Source: DASRGL01 sp035651115 (lineage in GTDB: Bacteria > Armatimonadota > Chthonomonadetes > Chthonomonadales > Chthonomonadaceae). From it: DNA of 7,741 nt. The notes under the pieces are model-generated. The model ran no database searches. It was not told the origin of the DNA and saw only the letters and a program-made list of their open reading frames with translations. The translations under genes were made by a program, and so were the position numbers. Location: contig DASRGL010000430.1 in assembly GCA_035651115.1 (NCBI GenBank), positions 1 to 7,741 of the forward strand, in the 5' to 3' direction. This document shows, one piece after another, positions 1 through 5,222 of this stretch (the first letter of the stretch is position 1; every line of letters starts with the position of its first letter).

Positions 1-48
1 CGCCTCTCCCCTCTCCCGCAGCGTGGGAGAGGGGCCGGGGGTGAGGGC
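1..48. repeat. GC-rich dispersed palindromic repeat, copy 1
   Basis: A perfect 10-bp inverted repeat (8-17 with 25-34, cccctctccc / gggagagggg) encloses a 7-base loop and is followed by a tail ccgggggtgaggg. A related stem plus tail recurs at 3171-3212, and a fragment of it at 3059-3087. The unit resembles small palindromic repeats scattered between genes in many GC-rich bacteria; that comparison is from memory. It lies 61 bp upstream of the first gene and could form a transcript hairpin. No run of T follows it, so it is not a canonical terminator. The window starts inside or right beside it, so its left edge is unknown. Confidence 0.65.
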
Positions 49-108
49 TTTCTGAGGAGGGGCCACATGCCAAGCGCCCACGAACGGCGCTGAAAAGGAG
101 CCGCACCC

Positions 109-1134
109 ATGCACCCGGAAGACATCCACGACCTCCGGACGCCGCAAGCGTCCGCGCAACCTCTCTCTCGACGCGATTTCGTGCGCGTCCTCTCCACCGC
201 CGCCGCTGCCGGGCCGGGCCTCATCGCCGCCGGGCTGAGCGGGTTCGCGCTCACCCGCAGCCAGCGCGCCGAAGCCGCCGAAGCCATCGTGGCGGGACTG
301 GGCAAGCTGCCGAAACGCGCGCTCGGCACGCGCCTCGGCGGAATGACCGTGACGCCAATCTGCATCTCCTCCGACTGGAACGGCGACCTCATCGCGCCTG
401 CGCTGGCGATGGGCGTCAACTTCATCCATAAGGCGGGCTACTGGAGCGCCGTGCCGGAAGAGGTACGAAAGCTGCCCCGCGAGTCCTACTATACCGACAT
501 CACGGTGGACTCGACCCCCAACAACCCGGACGACTTCGACCGCGCCTACAATCAGGTCGCACAGTCCTTGCAGCGCAACGGCCTGAAATACTACGACATC
601 TTCCGCGCGCACTTCGGCTGGCGCAGCGTCAACGACTTCAAGACCAAAACGGGGACATACCGCGCCTTCCAACGCCTGAAGCGCGAGGGCAAGGTGAAGT
701 ACTTCGGCGTCTCGCAGCACGCCAGCAGCGGTGACCGGGGCTACCCGACCTATCCGGAGATCATTCAGGCCGAGATCGACTCCGGCATCATCGACTCGAT
801 GCAGGTCTGGTTCAGCTACGGCTATCCCAAAGACATCGAGGAGATTTTCGCGAAGGCCAGCAAAGCCGGTATCGGCATGACCGCGATGAAGATCTGCGCG
901 CACGGCCTCGGCGCGATGCGCGGTAACCCCCAGCGCATGGCGGAACTGCGCGCGCCGAACCAGCCGGGCCGCGCCGCGATCCGCCATGTCATGAGCGCGC
1001 GGCGGCCCGACGGCAAGCCCATCTTCCAGACCTGCGTCTCTGCGCTCGGCAACCTGGAACATTTCGAGGAGAACATCGGCGGCGTCAGCCCGCAAGTCAG
1101 CCTGCGGGACGGCTTCGCCACCGAATTCGCCTGA
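109..1134 (+). CDS. Tat-exported aldo/keto reductase-like protein with degenerate active site
   Basis: The 341-residue protein has a twin-arginine leader: SRRDFVRVL at residues 20-28, a hydrophobic stretch at about 29-48, and an Ala-rich cleavage region around 54-59. It is therefore predicted to be exported folded. Residues from about 70 follow an aldo/keto reductase barrel: LGTRLGGMTVTPI at 72-84, AMGVNF at 100-105, YYDIFRAHFGW at 161-171, then REGKVKYFGVSQHA and GIGMTAMKI further on. In the family the tetrad is Asp, Tyr, Lys and His. Here Asp aligns with H107, Tyr falls on or next to Y111/W112, Lys aligns with T132, and only H168 is kept. The fold call is solid, but NADPH-dependent carbonyl reduction is doubtful. 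An exported member would also need its cofactor carried in or would have another role. The start is supported by AAGGAG at 95-100, 8 bases before ATG. No partner gene is adjacent; the next 267 bp hold repeats. Confidence 0.85.
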   Translation: MHPEDIHDLRTPQASAQPLSRRDFVRVLSTAAAAGPGLIAAGLSGFALTRSQRAEAAEAIVAGLGKLPKRALGTRLGGMTVTPICISSDWNGDLIAPALAMGVNFIHKAGYWSAVPEEVRKLPRESYYTDITVDSTPNNPDDFDRAYNQVAQSLQRNGLKYYDIFRAHFGWRSVNDFKTKTGTYRAFQRLKREGKVKYFGVSQHASSGDRGYPTYPEIIQAEIDSGIIDSMQVWFSYGYPKDIEEIFAKASKAGIGMTAMKICAHGLGAMRGNPQRMAELRAPNQPGRAAIRHVMSARRPDGKPIFQTCVSALGNLEHFEENIGGVSPQVSLRDGFATEFA

Positions 1135-1142
1135 AAAACGAG

Positions 1143-1307
1143 GAATCCACAGATGACACAGATTTTCACAGATGGATGTCTGAACTGTGATTTATAGGAT
1201 TATGGGATGGACTAGGATTGGGCTTGGCTTAATCACAGTCCATCCTTTAATCCAACTAATCATAGTTCAAACAGTCATCTGTGAAAATCTGTGTCATCTG
1301 TGGATTC
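1143..1307. repeat. 165-bp near-perfect palindromic element (MITE/REP-like)
   Basis: The outermost 32 bases of each arm (1143-1174 and 1276-1307) are exact reverse complements. The match continues with few mismatches toward a centre near 1225, so almost the whole element could fold into one long hairpin. Each arm carries three CACAGAT copies at about 10-bp spacing (1148, 1157 and 1167; ATCTGTG at 1277, 1287 and 1296). Base composition is clearly AT-richer than the flanking genes. It encodes nothing recognisable, although both arms read out as MKICVICGF in one frame. I see no flanking target duplication. The element fills most of the gap between the reductase and the deacetylase-like gene. Its form suggests a non-autonomous mobile or dispersed repeat that may also end transcription; mobility is inferred from shape alone. 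Confidence 0.8.
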
Positions 1308-1318
1308 TTTTGCTTTTT

Positions 1319-1349
1319 GCGCCCCTGGATAGATTCTATTCAGGGGCGC
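1319..1349. other. Strong intergenic hairpin
   Basis: The 9-bp perfect arms gcgcccctg / caggggcgc (1319-1327, 1341-1349) extend inward through one G-T wobble and four more pairs, leaving a 3-base loop. A T-rich stretch lies before it (1308-1318) but none after it on the + strand, and the - strand reads into A residues, so it is not a standard intrinsic terminator in either direction. It starts 12 bases beyond the large palindrome and lies about 50 bases before the mini-gene. It might be part of the same element, an mRNA 5'-end structure, or a rho-independent-like stop without a U-tract. Confidence 0.6.
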
Positions 1350-1401
1350 ATTGTCTGGAAGAGAAGCGCGGTCACTTATCGTAGGAGAAAGAAAAACGGG
1401 C

Positions 1402-1527
1402 ATGAGCAAAGCCGTGAAAACAGGAGGACTCGCGCGCGCCGGTGGCGAAACGGTTGCGCAAGGATGGGAACTCGGAGCGCTCACACATCCGACGAAAGTT
1501 GGAAAACGGTACAGGGAGGGAAAATGA
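1402..1527 (+). CDS. Small basic 41-residue protein, possible coupled leader gene
   Basis: ATG at 1402 opens a 41-codon frame beginning MSKAVKTGGLARAGGET and ending VGKRYREGK. Its TGA (1525-1527) overlaps the ATG of the next gene as ATGA, the usual layout for translational coupling. AGGAG at 1383-1387 lies 14 bases upstream, which is rather far for an SD. A second AGGAGG (1422-1427) lies inside the frame. The protein is Gly-, Lys- and Arg-rich with no signal peptide, membrane segment or Cys. Its GG-rich pattern is faintly like small KGG-type stress proteins, but I cannot assign a family. Third positions are less G/C-biased than in the neighbouring genes, which weakens the coding case. It may instead be an untranslated leader that stays open by chance. 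Confidence 0.4.
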   Translation: MSKAVKTGGLARAGGETVAQGWELGALTHPTKVGKRYREGK

Positions 1528-2234
1528 TGTCAACCCCAACGGTTGCGCTGAGCGTGGACTGCGTCTGCGCGGCGCATGGCAAATGCTACGCCTCGGAGAT
1601 CGTCGCTGTCGCGGAACAGTTCAATGTGCCTTTGACCTGGCTGCTCGGAGTCGCCGAACACGACCCGATGTCGAACGTAAAGCTCTACCACAACGAGTAT
1701 CTGCACCGTATCCCCGCCTGGCATGAGTTGGGTCTCTACCTGATCTTCGATACAGGAGCCAGCAACACGGTCGAACGCGGCGACCTGATCCGGGTCGGCA
1801 AGGACATCTTGAAGCAGTTTTCCGTCAAGCCGACGGCGTTTCGCGCCGCGAACGGCGACCTGGAAGCCGGAGACCTGCACGCCCTGGAAGACATCGGCAT
1901 CCTGGTCGACTCCACCCCCGGTTCCAGCGCGGGCCGCCCGCTCAGCGCGCCCAGAACTCCCTATCACCCCTCCTACACGCAACTCCACCAGCCTGGCGAC
2001 GCCAAAATCTGGATCGTGCCGGTCGCCAATGTCGGTGGGGCGCGCGGCTATCTGGATGACGGCTTCGACCGGCTCAAACCCGTCATAGATGCCTATCTGA
2101 ACGAGTCCCCTATCCTCAGCCTGGGCCTGTGCGACAGCGCAGACAACGCAGAGAACCTGCGCCATACGTTGGCCTATTTGAAAGAGAAAAAAGCGCGTTT
2201 CGTCACGCTGACGCAGTTGGTGACGGAACTGTAA
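1524..2234 (+). CDS. Polysaccharide deacetylase-like (NodB-fold) protein, metal ligands altered
   Basis: The 236-residue protein looks like the barrel of carbohydrate esterase family 4 and related deacetylases. The usual motif 1 (TFDDG) corresponds to SVDCV at residues 10-14, motif 2 to WHELGLYLIFD at 66-76, and motif 3 to FRAANGD at 106-112. D12 matches the catalytic Asp. The metal-binding Asp reads C13, and the two metal-binding His of motif 2 read Y72 and D76. Canonical zinc-dependent deacetylation is therefore unlikely. A compact C13, C15, H18, C21 group might bind a metal instead; this is inference. The product has no signal peptide and is predicted cytoplasmic. ATG 1524 is chosen because homology begins within ten residues, GGGAGGG (1514-1520) is close upstream, and it overlaps the mini-gene stop. 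ATG 1527 is equally possible, with a better SD spacing. The frame stays open back to 1281, but that part lies in the palindrome and is not coding-like. Confidence 0.75.
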   Translation: MMSTPTVALSVDCVCAAHGKCYASEIVAVAEQFNVPLTWLLGVAEHDPMSNVKLYHNEYLHRIPAWHELGLYLIFDTGASNTVERGDLIRVGKDILKQFSVKPTAFRAANGDLEAGDLHALEDIGILVDSTPGSSAGRPLSAPRTPYHPSYTQLHQPGDAKIWIVPVANVGGARGYLDDGFDRLKPVIDAYLNESPILSLGLCDSADNAENLRHTLAYLKEKKARFVTLTQLVTEL

Positions 2235-2241
2235 GCAGCCT

Positions 2242-2269
2242 GCTCCCCGGCTCGTGCAGGCCGGGGAGC
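2242..2269. terminator. Inter-gene hairpin, possible weak terminator
   Basis: A perfect 10-bp stem (gctccccggc, 2242-2251, with gccggggagc, 2260-2269) encloses an 8-base loop, starting 7 bases after the deacetylase-like stop codon. It is followed by gttcgttcc, which is only moderately T-rich. An overlapping alternative stem cctgc / gcagg (2239-2243, 2256-2260) competes with it. The position suggests termination or 3'-end protection, but the lack of a U-run leaves partial read-through into the dehydrogenase gene likely. Confidence 0.45.
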
Positions 2270-2280
2270 GTTCGTTCCAA

Positions 2281-2288
2281 AGGAGGAG
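2281..2288 (+). promoter_or_regulatory. Ribosome-binding site that fixes the GTG start of the dehydrogenase
   Basis: AGGAGGAG is a near-ideal Shine-Dalgarno sequence ending 9 bases before GTG 2298. No in-frame ATG lies nearby that matches the dehydrogenase N-terminus, so this site decides the GTG start. Confidence 0.8.
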
Positions 2289-2297
2289 TTTGCAGTC

Positions 2298-3047
2298 GTG
2301 GCGGAGAGTCAGGAGAGACGGGTCGCCGTCATCACCGGCGCGAGCAGCGGCATCGGCGCGGCCACAGCGGTCGCGCTGCATCAGGCCGGGTTCGCGCTGG
2401 TACTGGGCGCGCGGCGTCTGGACAGAGTCAAGCAGGTCGGAGAGCCGTTGGGCGCGCAGTGCCTTCCTCTCGACGTGACCGACCTAGAGAGCGTGGAGCG
2501 GTTCTGCGCGGAAGTCCCGAAGGTCAACGTGCTGGTCAACAATGCGGGCGGCGCGCTGGGGCTGACTCCCGTCGCGGAGGCGCTCGATTCGGACTGGGAG
2601 ATCATGTACGATACCAACGTTCTCGGCCTGATGCGGATGACGCGCGCGCTGCTGCCCAAGCTGGAAGCCTCCGGCGCGGGCCACATCGTCAACATCGGCA
2701 GCATCGCCGGGCGAGAACCCTACCCCGGCGGCGCGGGCTACAATGCGGTCAAGTTCGCGGTGCGCGCCATCACGCAGGTGATGCGGCTCGAACTGGTGGG
2801 CAAGCCCATTCGTATTACAGAAGTCGCTCCGGGCATGGTGGAGACCGAGTTCAGCCTGGTGCGCTTCAAAGGCGATGCCGAGCGCGCCAAAAAGGTCTAC
2901 GCCGGACTGCAGCCGCTCACCGCCGAGGATGTGGCTGACTGCATCCAGTGGGCCGTGACGCGCCCGCCGCACGTCAACATTGATGAGATCGTCGTGAAGC
3001 CGACGGCGCAAGCCTCCGCGACAGTCGCCGCCCGGAAGACGCTGTAA
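2298..3047 (+). CDS. Short-chain dehydrogenase/reductase, YdfG-like, NADP-type
   Basis: The 249-residue protein is a complete classical SDR. The Rossmann motif TGASSGIG is at 13-20, R39 R40 follow strand 2 (favouring NADP(H)), D59 caps the next strand, and NNAG is at 81-84. The catalytic set is N107, S135, Y148 and K152 (GYNAVKFAV). The PGMVETEF segment is where this family closes over the cofactor. The length and the C-terminal HVNIDEIVVKPTAQ pattern match the 3-hydroxy-acid/serine dehydrogenase (YdfG) group, whose members oxidise L-allo-threonine, serine and 3-hydroxypropionate-type substrates or reduce malonic semialdehyde. The exact substrate cannot be read here. It is cytoplasmic, with no signal or membrane segment. 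It is flanked by a hairpin upstream and repeats downstream, so it may be its own transcription unit or be read through from the deacetylase-like gene. All key residues are intact. Confidence 0.92.
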   Translation: MAESQERRVAVITGASSGIGAATAVALHQAGFALVLGARRLDRVKQVGEPLGAQCLPLDVTDLESVERFCAEVPKVNVLVNNAGGALGLTPVAEALDSDWEIMYDTNVLGLMRMTRALLPKLEASGAGHIVNIGSIAGREPYPGGAGYNAVKFAVRAITQVMRLELVGKPIRITEVAPGMVETEFSLVRFKGDAERAKKVYAGLQPLTAEDVADCIQWAVTRPPHVNIDEIVVKPTAQASATVAARKTL

Positions 3048-3058
3048 CAGGTACCCTG

Positions 3059-3087
3059 CCCCTCTCCCTTTTCCACCGGGGATGAGC
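3059..3087. repeat. GC-rich dispersed repeat, copy 2 (fragment)
   Basis: The left arm cccctctccc (3059-3068) and the tail-like ccggggatgagc (3076-3087) are present, but the right arm of the stem is missing. It reads as an internally deleted copy of the unit at 1-48, starting 12 bases after the dehydrogenase stop. The short length makes chance similarity possible. Confidence 0.35.
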
Positions 3088-3170
3088 AAGACATCCACGA
3101 GTGCGCTCTGCCTCAGCCCCTTCCGGCACGGAGCAGCCGGAATGCCAAGGCACACGCTTCCGCACTTGCT

Positions 3171-3212
3171 CCCCTCTCCCTCAAGTTTAGGAGCGGGGCC
3201 GGGAAGGGGTGG
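3171..3212. repeat. GC-rich dispersed repeat, copy 3, containing the ygfZ ribosome-binding purines
   Basis: The arms cccctctccc (3171-3180) and aggagcgggg (3189-3198) still pair over eight positions with one mismatch, followed by ccgggaaggggtgg, which parallels the tail of copy 1. The same-order match of arm, loop and tail over about 42 bp makes common origin convincing. The purine tail (gggaaggggtgg, 3201-3212) ends 8 bases before ATG 3221 and is the only good Shine-Dalgarno candidate for that gene, so the repeat appears to have become part of the gene's 5' region. The stem could also affect access to that site. Confidence 0.55.
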
Positions 3213-3220
3213 AAATACCG

Positions 3221-4267
3221 ATGACCTACACGACTGCCGAATATCACGCTGTGCGGGAAGAGGCCGGTCTGCTGGATCGCTCCGGCGTTGGCAAGCTGGC
3301 GATCATCGGCCCCGACCGCTATAGCTGGCTGCAAGGCATGGTCAGCAACGATGTGCGTCTGCTGGAACAGGGCGCGGCAAGCCTGCTCGCCTGCATCCTG
3401 GACGCGACCGGCCACCTGCTCACCGACCTGACGCTCATCGCTGTCCCCGGCGATAGTCCGATTGCCGCCGCATCCGGCGTTCCCGATACGAATTTCGTGC
3501 TGGCCGAACTGCCGCGTGCCAATGTCGAGAAGATCCGCACGCTGCTGGATCGCTTTATCATCCTGGAGGAGGTCGAACTACAGGACGTGAGCGATAGGCT
3601 CGGCTGTCTCTCGTTGCAGGGGCCGCGCAGCGCGGAGTTTCTGCGCGGCTGGCAGGCCGAGAACGAGGCGCTCGGGCAGCTGATTGCAGAGAACTTCTTC
3701 CTCGTGGAAGCTGATCACACGGGCAGCGGCGGTTTCGATCTCTACTGCGCGGCAGAGGTCAGCGAGACGATTCGACAAGCCTTGATGCGGCAAGGCGTGC
3801 CGGAAGTCGGCGCGGCAGCGCAGGAGATTCTGCGGGTCGAGGCGGGCATCCCGCTCTACGGCAGAGACATGGATGAGAGCGTGATCGCGCTGGAAGCCAA
3901 CCTGGGGCCAACGCATATCAGTCTGACGAAAGGCTGCTACGTGGGTCAGGAGATCATCGCGCGCATCGACTCGCGGGGCCATACCAACCGCGCGCTCACC
4001 GGCTTCGTTCTCTCCGGCACGCCGCTTCCCACGCCCGGCGAGAAACTCACCTCCGTTCCGACCGGGGGAGAACCTGCGCCCCGCGAAGTGGGCCGCCTCA
4101 CCAGCGTCGTCGCCTGCTCTCCGGCGATGGACGGCCGCCCGATCGCGCTTGGCTATGCGCGGCATGAGGCCCGCGCGCCGGGAACGCGGCTGCGCATCGG
4201 CGAGGGCGAATCCGAACGGACGGCTGAGGTGGTCGCTCTTCCCTTCACGCGCGGGACGGCGGCGTGA
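3221..4267 (+). CDS. ygfZ: Folate-binding protein YgfZ (GcvT-like, Fe-S cluster maintenance)
   Basis: The 348-residue protein belongs to the GcvT/YgfZ group. The diagnostic signature KGCYVGQE lies at 237-244, with the conserved Cys at C239, and separates YgfZ from the glycine-cleavage T protein. Upstream blocks include LLDRSGVGKLAIIGPDRYSW and LQGMVSND near the N-terminus, SLQGPRSA in the middle, and LEANLG just before the signature. The C-terminal barrel has GRLTSVVACSP and IALGYARHEA. YgfZ binds tetrahydrofolate and, through its Cys, helps build or repair Fe-S clusters in enzymes such as MiaB in E. coli. It is cytoplasmic. ATG 3221 is preferred to the in-frame GTG 3209 because GGGAAGGGG sits at a usual distance. 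The TGA overlaps the next gene's GTG (4264-4267), so the two are probably translationally coupled. It is slightly longer than the E. coli protein. I see no defect. Confidence 0.9.
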   Translation: MTYTTAEYHAVREEAGLLDRSGVGKLAIIGPDRYSWLQGMVSNDVRLLEQGAASLLACILDATGHLLTDLTLIAVPGDSPIAAASGVPDTNFVLAELPRANVEKIRTLLDRFIILEEVELQDVSDRLGCLSLQGPRSAEFLRGWQAENEALGQLIAENFFLVEADHTGSGGFDLYCAAEVSETIRQALMRQGVPEVGAAAQEILRVEAGIPLYGRDMDESVIALEANLGPTHISLTKGCYVGQEIIARIDSRGHTNRALTGFVLSGTPLPTPGEKLTSVPTGGEPAPREVGRLTSVVACSPAMDGRPIALGYARHEARAPGTRLRIGEGESERTAEVVALPFTRGTAA

Positions 4268-5211
4268 GCGCGCCGCAGGAGACCGGGGCCGCCCCGATAG
4301 CTGCCGAGGCGGCGGCCCTCGCCTCGCCTGTCGCCTCGCGCGCCGCCGGGCGGACGTTCTCCGTCGGGGCCATCCTCCAGTTAGCCGGTATCAATCTGTT
4401 ATGGGCCGCCTCGTCCGTGGCGGCGAAATCCGGCCTGGAGTCGTTCGGGCCGTTCACGCTGAGCGCGCTGCGCTTCTTTCCGGCAGGGCTGGCGCTGCTG
4501 GCGCTGGCGGGGCGCGGCAGGCCGCGTCCGCGTCTCCAACGAGAAGACTGGCCTGCCTTCGGCTTTCTGGGCGGCGTCGGCATCGCGCTCACCTACGGCC
4601 TCTTCAACTTCGGGCTGAACCATACGACGGCTACCGACTCCTCCGTCCTGTTCGCCTGCGAACCCATTCTGATTGCTCTGTTCGCGCGGCTCTTTCTGCA
4701 TGAGGCGCTGACCCTGCGTCAGTGGACGGGCATGGTCATCGGGCTGGTCGGCATCTGGCTGATCGCGGGGCAGGCGTTCGGCAACCTGATCGTGCTGCTG
4801 GCGGTCTGCGCCGAGTCTACGACCGGCGTCGTCGCCAAACGGCTGACGCGAACCTATCCGGGCCTGATGGTCGTCGGCGTGCAGATGCTCCTCGGTTCCT
4901 TGCTGCTGTTCCCGCTCGCAGGGTGGGAACTGCTGTCTGCGCCGCACCCGCTCACCTGGGCTGGCATCGGAGGCTGGCTCTACCTGAGCGTCGTCTGCTC
5001 GATGCTCTGCTTTGGCGTCTGGTATCACCTGCTGGGCCGATTCCCCATCTCGGCGATGGGCGTGTTTATCCTGACGCAGCCGATGTTCGGCCCGGTCTAC
5101 GGCTGGGCGCTGCGCGGGGAGACGCTGAAGCCGGTGGGCGTGGTCGGGTGCGCGCTGGTCATCGCCGGCATCTCGCTGACCACGCTGGCTCCGCAGCGCA
5201 GAGGTGGGTGA
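4264..5211 (+). CDS. EamA/DMT-superfamily transporter, ten membrane segments
   Basis: The 315-residue inner-membrane protein has an Ala-rich cytoplasmic N-terminal tail (1-32) and about ten hydrophobic segments, roughly at 35-54, 64-82, 98-116, 126-146, 154-169, 174-192, 201-220, 232-251, 262-281 and 290-306. The two EamA repeats are visible: C132-E133-P134 and H146-E147 in the first are echoed by T271-Q272-P273 and G285-E286 in the second. The family exports amino acids, purines or other small metabolites using the proton gradient, but the sequence gives no substrate. GTG 4264 overlaps the ygfZ stop as GTGA. The local Shine-Dalgarno match is weak, so translation probably depends on coupling to ygfZ. 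The next gene begins within about a dozen bases of the stop, or overlaps it if GTG 5208 is used. The functional link to ygfZ is unclear. Confidence 0.88.
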   Translation: MSAPQETGAAPIAAEAAALASPVASRAAGRTFSVGAILQLAGINLLWAASSVAAKSGLESFGPFTLSALRFFPAGLALLALAGRGRPRPRLQREDWPAFGFLGGVGIALTYGLFNFGLNHTTATDSSVLFACEPILIALFARLFLHEALTLRQWTGMVIGLVGIWLIAGQAFGNLIVLLAVCAESTTGVVAKRLTRTYPGLMVVGVQMLLGSLLLFPLAGWELLSAPHPLTWAGIGGWLYLSVVCSMLCFGVWYHLLGRFPISAMGVFILTQPMFGPVYGWALRGETLKPVGVVGCALVIAGISLTTLAPQRRGG

Positions 5212-5222
5212 GCAGAACAGGA

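Noticed and set aside
822..1169. - strand frame of 115 residues opposite the reductase gene
   Set aside because: It starts in the palindrome arm (MKICVICGF) and otherwise mirrors the reductase gene. It has no domain features or RBS.
1319..1349. Hairpin as an intrinsic terminator
   Set aside because: The T-rich stretch precedes the stem on the + strand and the - strand runs into A residues, so neither direction gives a stem followed by a U-run.
1351..1381. Weak sigma-70-like promoter before the mini-gene (ttgtct and cacttatcg)
   Set aside because: The -10 match is poor and no extended element supports it. Many such pairs occur by chance.
1365..1470. Possible riboswitch (a gagcaaagcc stretch and ccggtggcgaaacggtt recall a cyclic-di-GMP aptamer)
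   Set aside because: The required first hairpin and the pairing partners on the 5' side are not visible, and the match is only to short strings. A covariance-model search of 1340-1523 would settle it.
1530..2381. Long - strand frame opposite the deacetylase-like and dehydrogenase genes
   Set aside because: It has the typical Arg/Ala/Gln-rich composition of antisense frames in GC-rich DNA and crosses two real genes and their spacer.
4722..5222. In-frame upstream extension of the hydrolase gene through the transporter gene
   Set aside because: It overlaps the well-supported EamA gene in another frame, is Arg/Gly-rich shadow sequence, and the hydrolase has its own signal peptide starting near 5223.
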